Part shown: positions 18,073 to 27,912 of the stretch, piece after piece | Layout: every line of letters begins with the position of its first letter | How positions within the stretch are numbered: the first letter of the stretch is position 1 | Origin: Helicobacter aurati | GTDB lineage: Bacteria > Campylobacterota > Campylobacteria > Campylobacterales > Helicobacteraceae | Length of the DNA stretch: 64,000 nucleotides | Direction: 5' to 3' | NCBI RefSeq assembly: GCF_003364265.1 | Contig: NZ_NXLW01000009.1 | Location: 1 to 64,000 of the forward strand | Program-made: the position numbers and the translations under genes | Notes under the pieces: model-generated | What the model was told of the DNA's origin: nothing | The model's database searches: none | Seen by the model: only the letters and a program-made list of their open reading frames with translations

Positions 18073-18286
18073 AATTTATTTAAAAAGTGAAATAGTTTCG
18101 TTCGATAAATGATAACAAGAATAGGCTTCAAGCCAATTTTTATTATTATTGCGATTCGAGTAGACTTCATTGTTAGAGCATTTTGCAATGCGCTTGAACT
18201 AAAAGAGAATATTTATTAAAATTTTAGAGATTCTATCGGAAGGGTGCGAGCAAAAGCTTCCTAGCCCACTCCAACGACACATAAAT

Positions 18287-18313
18287 CAAACAGACATTGC
18301 AATGAGCCGATAA
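18287..18313 (+). promoter_or_regulatory. Possible sigma-28 promoter, antisense to an OMP gene
   Basis: CAAA at 18287-18290 and GCCGATAA at 18306-18313 are separated by 15 bases, close to the flagellar sigma-28 pattern TAAA-N15-GCCGATAA. The -10 half is perfect and the -35 half has one change. No plus-strand gene follows; transcription would run antisense into the 3' end of the OMP gene. It could be coincidence in an AT-rich gap. Confidence 0.3.
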
Positions 18314-18327
18314 AAAGGAAGAATTTC

Positions 18328-18963
18328 TTAAAACACAAAATCTACATTCAAATAAACTTGTGCTGAAGTTTTTGTATATAATGAGCCGTTGAGCGCAACA
18401 CCGCCAAAGGTAAAGTTGTTGCTTTGGTCATGATATTTAGAAAAAGGAATCTTTGTCCCTAATTCTAACCTTATTTTAGAAAGACTCCACGACATACCTA
18501 GATTGGCATAAATTTGACCTGGGTTTGAAGGATCTGATGCTTTAATAAAATCTCCAAAAGCATAGTTATATCCTGCACCAAGAAAAAGACCAAATACCCC
18601 GCCAAAATTATGTAGATAGTCAAGACCTCCGCCTGCCGTCATGTGATAATAATTCTCGTCGTCTCCAACTGTAAATCGCCCCGCTGTAAAATCAGCATAG
18701 ATTCGAAACGCATTTCTTTCATTCAATGCGGCTATGTAACCCAATCTTGCACCATAAATAAGATCGAATGAGGTTTTTGTGCTAAAGCCAGAGCTTGTTT
18801 GAGTACCGCCTGGAATATTGGTTGTAATCGTTGTTTCCGAATGGGTGGTATTAAACCCATTGCCCAAAAATGCACCAACAAAAAATCCACCTTGTTGTTC
18901 AGCATGAGCAGAAGCCATACCTAAAACCGATGCTAAACCTAAAGATAAAACGCTCTTTTTCAT
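18328..18963 (-). CDS. Small outer-membrane beta-barrel protein
   Basis: A 211-residue exported protein. The signal peptide MKKSVLSLGLASVLGMASAHA is textbook, with cleavage after AHA. The mature chain has alternating beta strands with Gly and aromatic residues (GGFFVGAFLGNGFN, YGARLGYIAALN, LFLGAGYNYAFGD) and ends in Phe (LNVDFVF), which is the barrel-assembly signal. The size fits an eight-stranded barrel of the Helicobacter OMP type. No adhesin-specific feature is visible. It lies downstream of flaB on the same strand, but a 195-base gap containing a hairpin separates them, so separate transcription is likely. Family name and function are not recognised. Confidence 0.75.
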   Translation of the reverse strand: MKKSVLSLGLASVLGMASAHAEQQGGFFVGAFLGNGFNTTHSETTITTNIPGGTQTSSGFSTKTSFDLIYGARLGYIAALNERNAFRIYADFTAGRFTVGDDENYYHMTAGGGLDYLHNFGGVFGLFLGAGYNYAFGDFIKASDPSNPGQIYANLGMSWSLSKIRLELGTKIPFSKYHDQSNNFTFGGVALNGSLYTKTSAQVYLNVDFVF

Positions 18964-19094
18964 AATATATCCTTGTTAAAATTTTATTTATTTAATTCAA
19001 ACAAAAACAAGTTAATAACTACTATGAAAATACAAAATCAAAGACGACTATTAATTATTAGATAAGAAAAGTTACACACAAGATTGTGATAATC

Positions 19095-19114
19095 CCCTCT
19101 TACATGCAAGAGGG
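19095..19114 (-). terminator. Hairpin after flaB
   Basis: A seven-base-pair GC-rich stem (CCCTCTT/AAGAGGG) with a six-base loop lies about 45 bases beyond the flaB stop. There is no clear T-run after it on the minus strand, so it may act as a transcript-end stabiliser instead of a classical intrinsic terminator. Confidence 0.45.
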
Positions 19115-19158
19115 AGACATTCACTAAAAATTAGAGGGAATCTAAATTCAAATGAAGA

Positions 19159-20703
19159 CTATTGTAATAATCTTAGAACATTTTGCTGGACGGCGTTTGC
19201 TTGAGCCATTGCAAAGCTACCAGATTGTGCCAAGATATTATGCTTGGAGAATGTTGCAGATTCTTGAGCAAAGTCCACGTCTCTAATTTGACTTTCAGCC
19301 GCTTTTACATTAACTTGAGTAATAGAAATGTTGTTGATTGTTGCAACTAATTGCATTTGAACAGAACCCATATCCGCACGAATTTTATCAAGTTGCTTAA
19401 TAGCAGATTCTGCCATATCCATAACAACCATTGCCCCTCGTAAAGAAGTAACTCCTGCACCAATTCCATCGATATTCTGTACCGCCTGTGCAGCATTGGC
19501 ATTCGCGCCAGACGCACTTGCAATATTTTTATCCATGTTACCTCGCACAGAACGTAGATTCACTGTGTATTGTGCGATTCCCTGTGCAGAATGCAATCCT
19601 ATATTACTAAAATTCACCCCGCTAATAATAATATCTCTTGCATCGGTTCTAACAAGACTTAAGCGTCCAACAATGGCATGCTTATCGCCATCAATACCAT
19701 TAAAGCTTCCGCCACCAAACACACGTCCTGTTTTGCCCTCTGTATGCACAGAAATTGCTCGACCATCCAAACTTCTAAGGTTTAATTTACCTTCAATATC
19801 GACGTATGCTTCGACTCCTGTACGTTCTTTGATTGAATTAAAAGCATTAATCAAACGACCATCGGAATCATTCTTGCGAACGTCATTGATTGTCCCGATT
19901 GTTGTCCCGTTTACTACTAAGCCGTGTACAGTGCCAGACTGAATAGGAACTGCCCCTGTCCCTAAAACGGTCGCATAAGCGCGTACGCCAAGACTATCAG
20001 AAAACTTATTGATTGTGTCAGCTAATACTCCTATCCCTGTACCTGCACTTGTGGAAATAACGGCTGTTTCTAATTTATAATCCTTTTTCCCGTCAACTTG
20101 GCGAAACTTCAAGGCAATCTCTTGTAGATTCTTAGAGCCAGCACTTGCAAGCATACCAACACCTGTTACAGAAGAGCTTTCTAATCGAACATGCCCTATT
20201 TTATCTGAACTTGTTGGACCGATAGAGGCTTTCACTGTGGTATTAGAGTAAGCTCCGATTTGAAATTCTTTGTTTGAAAACGCGCCAGATAACATTTGTT
20301 GCCCGTTATAGCTTGTAGTGTTGGCAATGTTATCAAGTTCCTCTAAAAGTCTTACAATGTCATTTTGCAGTGCTCTTCTTGATTCGGTAGTTTGTCCATC
20401 TTGTGCTGCCTGAATCGCTTTCACTTTCACAGTGTCAAGAATCTTTAGTTGCTCATCCATTGCCTTATCTGCAATTTGAATCATACCAATTGCATCATTG
20501 GCATTGCCAATTGCCTGACCCAACGAGCTAGCCTGACTGCGCAAGCTATCCGCAATCGACATACCAGAAGCGTCATCCGCCGCCTTATTGATTCTTAACC
20601 CAGAACTTAACTTTTCTAACGAACTAGCTATGAATCTATTATTTTGCACACCAATGGTATGTGCGTTGAGTGCCGCGATATTTGTATTTATCCTAAAACT
20701 CAT
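19159..20703 (-). CDS. flaB: Flagellin B (minor flagellin)
   Basis: Structural subunit of the flagellar filament, concentrated near the hook in Helicobacter. The start at 20703 gives 514 residues, the same length as H. pylori FlaB, and an AAAGGA box precedes it. The N-terminal coiled-coil D0/D1 region begins [20 protein letters not shown] and includes [17 protein letters not shown]. The C-terminal D0 ends [22 protein letters not shown]. The SFRIN start distinguishes FlaB from FlaA (MAFQVN type). The central domain keeps STSAGTGIG and [12 protein letters not shown] as in H. pylori. Like other Campylobacterota flagellins it should lack the TLR5-activating residues and be glycosylated; I have not verified these points. 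Transcription is from the sigma-54 site just upstream. Confidence 0.95.
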   Translation of the reverse strand: MSFRINTNIAALNAHTIGVQNNRFIASSLEKLSSGLRINKAADDASGMSIADSLRSQASSLGQAIGNANDAIGMIQIADKAMDEQLKILDTVKVKAIQAAQDGQTTESRRALQNDIVRLLEELDNIANTTSYNGQQMLSGAFSNKEFQIGAYSNTTVKASIGPTSSDKIGHVRLESSSVTGVGMLASAGSKNLQEIALKFRQVDGKKDYKLETAVISTSAGTGIGVLADTINKFSDSLGVRAYATVLGTGAVPIQSGTVHGLVVNGTTIGTINDVRKNDSDGRLINAFNSIKERTGVEAYVDIEGKLNLRSLDGRAISVHTEGKTGRVFGGGSFNGIDGDKHAIVGRLSLVRTDARDIIISGVNFSNIGLHSAQGIAQYTVNLRSVRGNMDKNIASASGANANAAQAVQNIDGIGAGVTSLRGAMVVMDMAESAIKQLDKIRADMGSVQMQLVATINNISITQVNVKAAESQIRDVDFAQESATFSKHNILAQSGSFAMAQANAVQQNVLRLLQ

Positions 20704-20745
20704 CTTTGCATCCTTTGCGAAAAATTTGAATACAAAGCCCTTTAA

Positions 20746-20759
20746 GCAAAGTTTGTTCC
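20746..20759 (-). promoter_or_regulatory. Sigma-54 promoter of flaB
   Basis: On the minus strand the sequence reads GGAACAAACTTTGC, a perfect GG-N10-GC sigma-54 element with the usual TTGC at -12. It lies 43 bases upstream of the flaB ATG, so the leader would be about 30 bases. Sigma-54 with FlgR control of flaB is established in H. pylori. Confidence 0.88.
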
Positions 20760-20919
20760 TAAACAATGGGAACATAAACGCAACGAATTTGATAAGCTTT
20801 ATCTATTGAGAGCAGAAAGTATTTTTCAACTTAATTTCAAGACTTTGCATTTGGAATCTGTCAATAAATTTGTTAATATTGCTAAGTATTTTATTAAAGA
20901 TTGGCTTACAAGGATAAAA

Positions 20920-22209
20920 ATGAAATTACCGAGTTTTTTACTAAAGATTTTATGGCTTTGTGGCTTCATATTCCTTTTGAATTTCTCTTACGCAGACGAT
21001 AAAACGCTTACAATTACCACAGAAATACAAAATACTCCCAATATTCAGGTAGTAAGTAGCGATGATTCTGAAAATACTATGAAGATTTATAAAATGCTTA
21101 TTCAAGACCTTAAGACACTAGGACACTTTAATGTATATTATGATGACACGCTTACGACCAATATTTTGAAATATGATCAAGCTATTCAGGATTACAAAGC
21201 AGAAAATATACATTTTATTGCGCAAATATCCCACAGAAAAGAAGGCAAAAAACTTATTGGAATCTTAACTTTGCGAGATTTGGTTGCAAATAGAGAAGAG
21301 GTTACCGAATATGCCCAAGAGGAGCTAGAAGCATATCCTTTCATCGCCCATACTATGGCAGCTTATCTAAGTCGTTATATCAAGGCAGAAAATGCAGATT
21401 GGATCAATAGATATGTAATTTTCTCAAAGTATGTAGATTCTGCAAAAAGCGAAATTGCTTTGGCAGATTATACTTTCACTTACCAAAAAACCATCATTGC
21501 CGACGGACTAAACGTCTTTCCTAAGTGGGCGAACAGCAATCAAAGAGAGTTTTATTACACGTCTATTGGCCATGAAGCAACTATCTATAAATACGATCTT
21601 TATAGCGGCAAGATACAGCGGATTCTTTCTTCACAAGGTATGGCAATCGTTTCTGATGTTTCACGAGATGGCTCTCAATTGCTTATGAGCCTTTCTCCTA
21701 TTGGATTGAGCGATATATTTCTTTATGATGTAAAAACAAAAGCAGTTACACAACTTACTACTTATTCTGGTATTGACGTAAACGCGAACTTTATCAATGA
21801 TGATACTGCCTTTGCATTTGTATCTGATAGACTCGGGTATCCTAATATTTTTATCCAAGAACTCTCTCCTGAAGGCAATGTCTCTCAAGCTGTTTTTCGC
21901 GGTAGAAACAACAGCATGCTTGCAACATTTGGGAACTATATCGTTTTCTCTAGTCGAGAAAATTCAGAAAAAACATCAACTGGTGTAAATGGGTTTAATA
22001 TTTATTTGGTATCTTCACAAAGCGATTATATACGCAAGCTTAGCAAGACAGGGATAAATCGAATCCCAAGATTCTCTTATGATGGAGATTCTATTTTGTT
22101 TTTGAAGCAATCTAATGGCGAAAGTGCCATCGGCATTATTAGATTATCGCTTAATAAAAGTTTTCTTTTTCCGCTAAAAAACGTAAAGATTCAGGCATTT
22201 GATTGGTAA
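20920..22209 (+). CDS. tolB: Tol-Pal system protein TolB
   Basis: Periplasmic beta-propeller of the Tol-Pal system, which couples Pal and outer-membrane constriction to the inner-membrane TolQRA motor. Signal peptide: MKLPSFLLKILWLCGFIFLLNFSYA, with cleavage before DDKTL. The N-terminal domain runs to about residue 170. The propeller repeats after it show SDVSRDGSQLLMSLSP, SDIFLYDVKTKAVTQLT, FVSDRLGYPNIFI and RIPRFSYDGDSILF. AAGGA six bases before the ATG at 20920 fixes the start, giving 429 residues. A longer frame to 20806 would run over the flaB promoter. It heads tolB-pal-cpoB; tolQ, tolR and tolA are not in the window. Confidence 0.93.
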   Translation: MKLPSFLLKILWLCGFIFLLNFSYADDKTLTITTEIQNTPNIQVVSSDDSENTMKIYKMLIQDLKTLGHFNVYYDDTLTTNILKYDQAIQDYKAENIHFIAQISHRKEGKKLIGILTLRDLVANREEVTEYAQEELEAYPFIAHTMAAYLSRYIKAENADWINRYVIFSKYVDSAKSEIALADYTFTYQKTIIADGLNVFPKWANSNQREFYYTSIGHEATIYKYDLYSGKIQRILSSQGMAIVSDVSRDGSQLLMSLSPIGLSDIFLYDVKTKAVTQLTTYSGIDVNANFINDDTAFAFVSDRLGYPNIFIQELSPEGNVSQAVFRGRNNSMLATFGNYIVFSSRENSEKTSTGVNGFNIYLVSSQSDYIRKLSKTGINRIPRFSYDGDSILFLKQSNGESAIGIIRLSLNKSFLFPLKNVKIQAFDW

Positions 22210-22264
22210 AATTTATATTTTTTTGATAGAATAGAGATTTCATTTAAAATGCGAGGAGATTCTT

Positions 22265-22960
22265 GTGAAATATGTAGTGCTGTCAGGAGTTTTACTAACA
22301 TTATTTTTTACCATTGGCTGCGGTTCAAAGACTGTTGATTCAACTGGAAGGGGGGAGAAACAAACTACCCAGAAAGAATCGGCAGAAAATCCTACTCAAG
22401 AACCAGAAAAAATTGCACAAAATGACGGGGGTTTTATGCCTGTGCCTGGTCCAAATGGGGGAAATTTAGGCAATGAGGCAAATGGTGCGGATTATAGAGC
22501 AGATTCGAACTCAAATAATTTCTCAAATAGAGATACTAGCGAGAATCAAAATAGCAAATATGTCGACAACAATAATAACGTCGAAGGAGAGGACTCGGTT
22601 GACGGCGACTATAGTGCGACAATCCCGGCCGACTCTTTATATACTATTTACTTTGATTTTGATAGATACAACATTAGAAACGACATGAAGCCATACATTA
22701 AAGCTGATGCGGAATATATCAAGCAGCAAGACATTAAAGCCGTTGTTTTGCAGGGCAATACCGATGAATTTGGTACAGACGAATACAATTTTGCATTAGG
22801 ACAAAAGAGAGCGGTATCAGTGCGGGATGCGCTAGTCTTACAAGGTTTACCTAGAAATATGTTTTCAACCGTATCATTTGGGGCAAGCAAACCCGTATGT
22901 AAAGAAAAAAGCCCAGAATGCCACGCAAAAAATAGGCGTACTGACATAGTTGAAAAATAA
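22265..22960 (+). CDS. pal: Peptidoglycan-associated lipoprotein Pal
   Basis: Outer-membrane lipoprotein that binds peptidoglycan and TolB. GTG start with AGGAG about nine bases upstream. The lipobox is TIGC with Cys 19. A long low-complexity linker (about 25-120, rich in Asn, Asp, Glu, Gly) follows, longer than in Enterobacteria. It leads to a C-terminal OmpA-like domain from YTIYFDFDRYNI, with the diaminopimelate-binding region QGNTDEFGTDEYNFALGQKRA and SFGASKPVCKEKSPECHAKNRR. The two Cys in that last segment could form a disulphide. It lies 55 bases after tolB and before cpoB, as in H. pylori HP1126-HP1124. Confidence 0.94.
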   Translation: MKYVVLSGVLLTLFFTIGCGSKTVDSTGRGEKQTTQKESAENPTQEPEKIAQNDGGFMPVPGPNGGNLGNEANGADYRADSNSNNFSNRDTSENQNSKYVDNNNNVEGEDSVDGDYSATIPADSLYTIYFDFDRYNIRNDMKPYIKADAEYIKQQDIKAVVLQGNTDEFGTDEYNFALGQKRAVSVRDALVLQGLPRNMFSTVSFGASKPVCKEKSPECHAKNRRTDIVEK

Positions 22961-23138
22961 CAAGCAATTATAAGGTTTGATATACCAAATAAAGATTCTA
23001 TAAATTCTGTAATCCCCCAACAGCATCATTTAGAAATCTTTTAATCAGCAGTGAGCATAAAATGATAAGACTATTATCAATGTCTCTCGTTAAGTCTTCA
23101 TGACAGCTAATTACAAACAAAATACCAAGGTTTTATGA

Positions 23139-24083
23139 ATGAATATTATAAGGTATTGGATTTTCTTCATATTCTCTATCATTGTAATACCAAACCTTTA
23201 TGCAGAGCCTTCGGCTTTCGAGCTACAAAGCGGTGCCACAAAAAAAGACATGAGAGACCTCAAAGATCTTGCGGACTTCACTCGCTCTGTCATTTCGGAT
23301 TTCCATACTAAAATTGCGAATCTCGAACAGGCAATAGAAGGATTAAAGACTGTGTACGAGGGGGTTAGTCTCACTTCAAGGCAAGATAGCCTCTTACTCA
23401 AAACCCAAATTGACAAAATAGCCAACATGCAAGATACCTTAGAATCTCTATTGCTATCCCAAAAATCAAAATCAAAACTTACAGAGAAACTAGAGCTCCA
23501 AGTGGCTACAAATACTCAAAATATTGCACAAATTAACCAAAAGATTGACAAACTATCTGAAGCTTTCCTACAAGCAAATGAAGAAATACTTAAGCAAATC
23601 GAGGTTTTAAGCCAACAGGCACTAGCATTGCAAACTAGCATTCAAGCAATACAAAATCAGCCCGCTGTTAATCCCCCAACACACGACAGCACTCCAACCC
23701 CTGAACAAAAACACAACTTTTCAGATAACAATAGCGACAATCTTAAGGAAGCAAAAAAATTACTAAAAACAAAGAATCTTGACGATGCTAAAGCTTACTT
23801 TGAATATCTCATTAGCAAAAATTACGCAGTAGCGGAATCTAATTATTATTTAGGTGAAATCTATTATGCGCATAAACAATATAATGACGCTCTGCCTTAT
23901 TATAAAACCAGCGTAAGTTTAGATAGCAAGGCAACTTATATGCCAATTCTATTATGGCATACCGCTTGGTCATTTAAGTATCTCAACGATACAGAAAATT
24001 ACAAAAAATTTTTACAAACTTTGGTTACCTTGTTTCCAGAAAGCGAACAAGGACGTAAAGCCAAAGATATACTTAGCAAATAG
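23139..24083 (+). CDS. cpoB: Tol-Pal cell-division coordinator CpoB/YbgF-like
   Basis: Periplasmic protein that coordinates peptidoglycan synthesis with outer-membrane constriction in E. coli. The signal peptide (about 1-22) ends near NLYAEPS. Residues 30-170 are strongly predicted coiled coil, with regular heptads of Leu/Ile such as QINQKIDKLSEAFLQANEEIL. A Pro/Thr-rich hinge (PAVNPPTHDSTPTPEQ) separates this from C-terminal TPR-like repeats (about 205-314): EAKKLLKTKNLDDAKAYFEYLI, YYLGEIYYAHKQYNDALPYY, FPESEQGRKAKDIL. The coiled coil is longer than in E. coli YbgF. It follows pal after about 180 bases and precedes slyD by nine bases. Confidence 0.88.
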   Translation: MNIIRYWIFFIFSIIVIPNLYAEPSAFELQSGATKKDMRDLKDLADFTRSVISDFHTKIANLEQAIEGLKTVYEGVSLTSRQDSLLLKTQIDKIANMQDTLESLLLSQKSKSKLTEKLELQVATNTQNIAQINQKIDKLSEAFLQANEEILKQIEVLSQQALALQTSIQAIQNQPAVNPPTHDSTPTPEQKHNFSDNNSDNLKEAKKLLKTKNLDDAKAYFEYLISKNYAVAESNYYLGEIYYAHKQYNDALPYYKTSVSLDSKATYMPILLWHTAWSFKYLNDTENYKKFLQTLVTLFPESEQGRKAKDILSK

Positions 24084-24092
24084 GAGAAAATT

Positions 24093-24632
24093 ATGATAGA
24101 GCACAATAAAGTCGTATCGATTAATTACGAGGTTGTAGATATATTGACAAAGCAAACTGTTGATAGCAACAAAAATAGCAAGCCTCTAGAATTTGTCGTA
24201 GGGCATTCTCAAGTAATCGAAGGGCTAGAAAAACAAATTATAGGTGCAAAGATTGGCGATTCGTTAAATTTTGACGTTGAGCCAGAATATGGTTATGGCA
24301 TTCGTAATCCAGAATTATTGCAAGAAGTTGACAGAGAACAATTTAGCAATATTGAGTTAGAAAGAGGCATGACACTTTTTGGTCAAGCCGAGAATGGTAT
24401 GCCTGTACAAGTTATCGTAGCAGACTTTAATGACAATACCGTACTTATCGATTATAATCACCCTTTGGCAGGTAAAACATTGAATTTCAAAGTGGACGTC
24501 TTAGATGTAAGAGATGCTACTCCAGATGAACTCATTGCGGGCATGGGAGGAGGTTGTGGATGTTCTAGCACAGCACACGGACAAAATTCTGGAGGCTGTT
24601 GTGGCGGAGGTGGAGGTTGCGGCTGCCATTAA
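24093..24632 (+). CDS. slyD: FKBP-type peptidyl-prolyl isomerase SlyD
   Basis: Cytoplasmic prolyl isomerase, chaperone and nickel donor for metalloenzyme assembly. The FKBP part (VVSINYEVVD, SQVIEGLEKQIIGAKIGD, PEYGYG) is interrupted by the insert-in-flap chaperone domain (DREQFSNIELERGMTLFG...), as in SlyD. The C-terminal tail (about 150-179) is Gly/Cys/His-rich, with GGGCGCSS, GGCCGGGGGCGCH, and is the metal-binding tail that helps deliver nickel to hydrogenase and urease accessory proteins. AGGAG five to nine bases before the ATG supports the start. It lies directly after cpoB, as in H. pylori (HP1123). A nickel role fits the hydABCDE operon in the same window. Confidence 0.94.
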   Translation: MIEHNKVVSINYEVVDILTKQTVDSNKNSKPLEFVVGHSQVIEGLEKQIIGAKIGDSLNFDVEPEYGYGIRNPELLQEVDREQFSNIELERGMTLFGQAENGMPVQVIVADFNDNTVLIDYNHPLAGKTLNFKVDVLDVRDATPDELIAGMGGGCGCSSTAHGQNSGGCCGGGGGCGCH

Positions 24633-24655
24633 CATAAAAATAATTTTACAAACAA

Positions 24656-24763
24656 AAGTCGCATGGGTTTATTAAAACAGCGTTGCGACTTACAATAACT
24701 GCAGTACATGTCTTAAAGAGGGTAACAGCGACTCAATGGTATTTCTCTTTGTCATTGAATCGC
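24656..24763 (+). other. Structured intergenic segment between slyD and secA
   Basis: Two long-loop hairpins lie in this gap. The first is an eight-pair perfect stem, AAGTCGCA (24656-24663) with TGCGACTT (24684-24691). The second is an eleven-position stem with one C-A mismatch (24728-24738 with 24753-24763). Neither is followed by a T-run. I see no open reading frame. It may be a transcript end or a small RNA. Confidence 0.35.
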
Positions 24764-24904
24764 ACAAAGGCTTAATTCCTCTACAAGATTTCATTTCCCA
24801 ATCAAATAAACACCGATTAATAAACATATCTTTTTCAAAGTCCCAATACTACCAATAGCACAAAATACGATACAATTTAACTCAAATTATTAGTAGGGGA
24901 TAGC

Positions 24905-27514
24905 ATGATCCAAGCCGTCATTGGAAAAATATTTGGGACCAGAAATGACAAAATTTTAAAACATTACCAGCATCGTGTTAAAAAAATTAATGCCTTAGAG
25001 CCCCAAATGGAACAATTAAGCGATACAGAACTGCAGCAAAAATTTCAACATATTTACAATGAAACCTTACGAAAAACAGAAAGCCTCGACAATAATGAAA
25101 CCGCAATTTCTTTAATCAATTCTTTTTTAGATTCCAAGCTTGAAGAAGTTTTTGCCCTTACAAGGGAGGCTAGCAAAAGAGTACTTGGTATGAGGCATTT
25201 TGATGTGCAATTACTTGGAGGAATGGCTTTACATGATGGAAAAATTGCTGAAATGAAGACAGGGGAGGGCAAGACGCTTGTAGCCACGTTGCCTGTAATA
25301 TTGAATGCGTTATCCGGCAAAAGCGTGCATGTAGTCACAGTAAATGACTATTTGGCAAAACGCGATGCAGAAACTATGATGCCTTTATATGAATTTTTCA
25401 ACTTAACTGTGGGCGTTATTACAAGCAAGATTCAAAGCGATACAGAACGTTTAGCGATTTATGCAAACAACATTGTTTATGGAACAAACAACGAATACGG
25501 ATTTGATTACTTGCGTGATAATATGAAATACAACCTTACACAAAAAGTGCAGAAACACCACTTTTTTGCCATCATAGACGAAGTGGATTCTATTCTTATT
25601 GATGAAGCTCGCACTCCACTAATTATCTCTGGTCCAATCAATCGAAAAATGGAAAATTACCAGCTTGCTGACTCGGTAGCTAAGGCAATGAAAATTGTAC
25701 AAGATTTTAATATTGACGAAAAAAATCGCGTTATCCTCACTACTGAAGAAGGTATCAAAAAAGCAGAAAAGCTTTTTGACGTTGAGAATCTTTACGCTAT
25801 TGAAAATGCCTCCTTATCACATCATTTAGACCAAGCATTAAAAGCAAACTATCTTTTTGTTAAAGACAAAGACTATGTTGTGCAAAACGGTGAGGTAGTT
25901 ATAGTGGATGAATTTACGGGTAGGCTTAGTGAAGGACGTAGATTTAGCGAGGGGCTTCACCAAGCTTTAGAGGCTAAAGAAAATGTTGCCATTAAAGAAG
26001 AAAGCCAAACCTTAGCGGATATTACCTTTCAGAATTACTTCCGACTCTATGACAAATTGGGCGGTATGACAGGGACAGCGCAAACAGAAGCAACTGAATT
26101 TTTAGAAATTTACAAGCTAGAAGTCATCTCAATACCAACAAATCTCCCTATTGCAAGAAAAGACTTAAATGACTTAATTTACAAAACAGAAAGAGAGAAA
26201 TTTGATTCTGTTATTGCAAAGATTACTGAATTACACAAATTAGGACAGCCTGTACTTGTTGGTACGGCGAGCATTGAAAAGAGTGAATCTTTGCATGTAT
26301 TGCTCAAAAAAGCTAGAATCCCCCACAATGTGCTTAATGCAAAACAGCATGAAAAAGAAGCTGAAATCATCAAAAATGCAGGATTAAAAGGCGCAGTAAC
26401 AATTGCCACCAATATGGCGGGACGCGGTGTAGATATTAAAATCGATGAAGAAGTTAAATCTTTAGGTGGGCTATACATTATTGGCACAGAAAGACACGAA
26501 AGTAGGCGCATCGACAATCAATTGCGCGGACGTGCCGGCAGACAAGGAGACCCTGGTGTTAGCCAATTCTACCTAAGTTTGGAAGACGCTCTACTTAGAA
26601 TCTTCGGAAGCGATAAATTAAAAGGTATCATGGGTAAACTTGGTATGAAAGACGGAGAAAGCATAGAATCAAGCATGATTACCAAATCTGTGGAAAAAGC
26701 ACAAAAAAAGGTGGAAGCTCTCCATTTCGAATCGCGCAAGCATTTACTAGAATACGACGATGTTAGCAATGAACAACGTAAAGTCATTTATAGATTCCGC
26801 AATGAATTATTACAAGAGCATTTTGATATGCACGAACGAATAACAGAAAACAGAATAATGAGTGTTCAAACTCTTTTAGAAAGATGTCAGATTCTACCCC
26901 ACGATGTTCCAGAAAATTATGATATAAAAGGCTTATTGGCGATATTAAAAGAGGAATATCTACTTGAAATTACAGATTCCTTACAAAATAAAACCTATGA
27001 CGAGATAAGTAATTTCCTTATAGAAATGCTACAAGCAAAGTATGAAGAAAAATTCATAAATACTACGGCAGAAATGCGCAACGAACTGGAACGTATAATT
27101 TATTTGCAAGTCGTTGATAATGCTTGGCGGGAACATCTCTATGCGATAGACCATCTTAAAACAGGAATTGGCTTGCGAGGCTATAACCAAAAAGATCCTC
27201 TAGTAGAATACAAGAAAGAAAGCTATAACCTCTTTTTGGAATTGGTGGAAAATATCAAAATCGAAGCCTACCGCACATTACAAATTATTCAATTTGCCCC
27301 GCAAGATGTCGCACAAGAAGAGGAAAAAATTAGAACAGATCTTGAACAAGAAAATACTAATATTGTCCTCAATTATAACACATTAGATGAAGAAATTAAG
27401 GATAAAAAACCCGCTAGAAATGATATTTGTCCTTGCGGTAGCGGCAAAAAATATAAACATTGTCATGGGAAAAGTGGACCAAAAAGAGGGATACTAGCCA
27501 ATTCAAACGCATAG
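24905..27514 (+). CDS. secA: Protein translocase ATPase SecA
   Basis: ATPase motor that drives unfolded preproteins through SecYEG. At 869 residues it is of normal length. Walker A is [12 protein letters not shown] (near 115), Walker B/DEAD-like is [16 protein letters not shown], and motif blocks DFLRDN-type ([14 protein letters not shown]), [21 protein letters not shown] and [12 protein letters not shown] are intact. [18 protein letters not shown] is the conserved nucleotide-binding end. The C-terminus carries the SEC-C zinc motif [14 protein letters not shown]. The ATG has AGGGGATAGC before it. It stands alone between slyD and a small regulator gene and should export the many signal-peptide proteins of the window, including the small peptide and C39 protease. 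Confidence 0.98.
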   Translation: MIQAVIGKIFGTRNDKILKHYQHRVKKINALEPQMEQLSDTELQQKFQHIYNETLRKTESLDNNETAISLINSFLDSKLEEVFALTREASKRVLGMRHFDVQLLGGMALHDGKIAEMKTGEGKTLVATLPVILNALSGKSVHVVTVNDYLAKRDAETMMPLYEFFNLTVGVITSKIQSDTERLAIYANNIVYGTNNEYGFDYLRDNMKYNLTQKVQKHHFFAIIDEVDSILIDEARTPLIISGPINRKMENYQLADSVAKAMKIVQDFNIDEKNRVILTTEEGIKKAEKLFDVENLYAIENASLSHHLDQALKANYLFVKDKDYVVQNGEVVIVDEFTGRLSEGRRFSEGLHQALEAKENVAIKEESQTLADITFQNYFRLYDKLGGMTGTAQTEATEFLEIYKLEVISIPTNLPIARKDLNDLIYKTEREKFDSVIAKITELHKLGQPVLVGTASIEKSESLHVLLKKARIPHNVLNAKQHEKEAEIIKNAGLKGAVTIATNMAGRGVDIKIDEEVKSLGGLYIIGTERHESRRIDNQLRGRAGRQGDPGVSQFYLSLEDALLRIFGSDKLKGIMGKLGMKDGESIESSMITKSVEKAQKKVEALHFESRKHLLEYDDVSNEQRKVIYRFRNELLQEHFDMHERITENRIMSVQTLLERCQILPHDVPENYDIKGLLAILKEEYLLEITDSLQNKTYDEISNFLIEMLQAKYEEKFINTTAEMRNELERIIYLQVVDNAWREHLYAIDHLKTGIGLRGYNQKDPLVEYKKESYNLFLELVENIKIEAYRTLQIIQFAPQDVAQEEEKIRTDLEQENTNIVLNYNTLDEEIKDKKPARNDICPCGSGKKYKHCHGKSGPKRGILANSNA

Positions 27515-27651
27515 TCGAAACATAGTCCATAAGTGAAATCCCTGTTTATTTGCGACCTAAGCGGGGCACCTATATATTAAAATAATCGCTAAGACCTACA
27601 TGTGCTACCAATAGCAAAATCAACTATAATTCGCTGTTTACTTCAAGTAAC

Positions 27652-27912
27652 TTAAATATTCATACCACCATAAATTTGTGCAGTATTTGCTTCTCTATCA
27701 TCAGCATCAAGCTTTTCCTCAATTATACTGCGGATTTCATCATATTTTTTTGCCTTAGCATAATTAAAAAGCCAACTGTCCACCCATTCTGGTGTTACGC
27801 CTCTCGTATTCCAGCCCACAACACCTGTATAACTTGCATTTACCATACTAGCAAATTCTTTTTTCTTTAGCTTTAAAATTTTTAATTGACTTTCAAAATC
27901 TTCTATTGTCAT
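27652..27912 (-). CDS. Small helix-turn-helix DNA-binding protein
   Basis: An 86-residue protein. Residues 1-60 read as a helix-turn-helix: FESQLKILKLKKKEFASMVN then TGVVGWNTRGVTPEWVDSWL, in which the second helix position (SYTGVVGWNTRG) fits the recognition helix of XRE-like repressors in Campylobacterota. The C-terminal third is a charged helix (YDEIRSIIEEKLDADDRE). The start at 27912 is set by AAGAGG ten bases upstream; an in-frame start 21 codons earlier lacks one. It stands alone, followed by a long AT-rich gap upstream. It may regulate itself, and an inverted repeat in that gap is a candidate operator; this is inference. Confidence 0.68.
   Translation of the reverse strand: MTIEDFESQLKILKLKKKEFASMVNASYTGVVGWNTRGVTPEWVDSWLFNYAKAKKYDEIRSIIEEKLDADDREANTAQIYGGMNI

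Noticed and set aside
18240-18327. GGAAG...CTTCC stretch near 18239-18262 as an SRP RNA or tRNA fragment
   Set aside because: It lacks the conserved SRP loop and any T-psi-C-like GGTTCGA sequence; only a five-pair stem can be drawn.
19496-19942. 148-residue plus-strand frame opposite flaB
   Set aside because: Fully antisense to the conserved flagellin, Pro/Leu/Ser-rich shadow composition.
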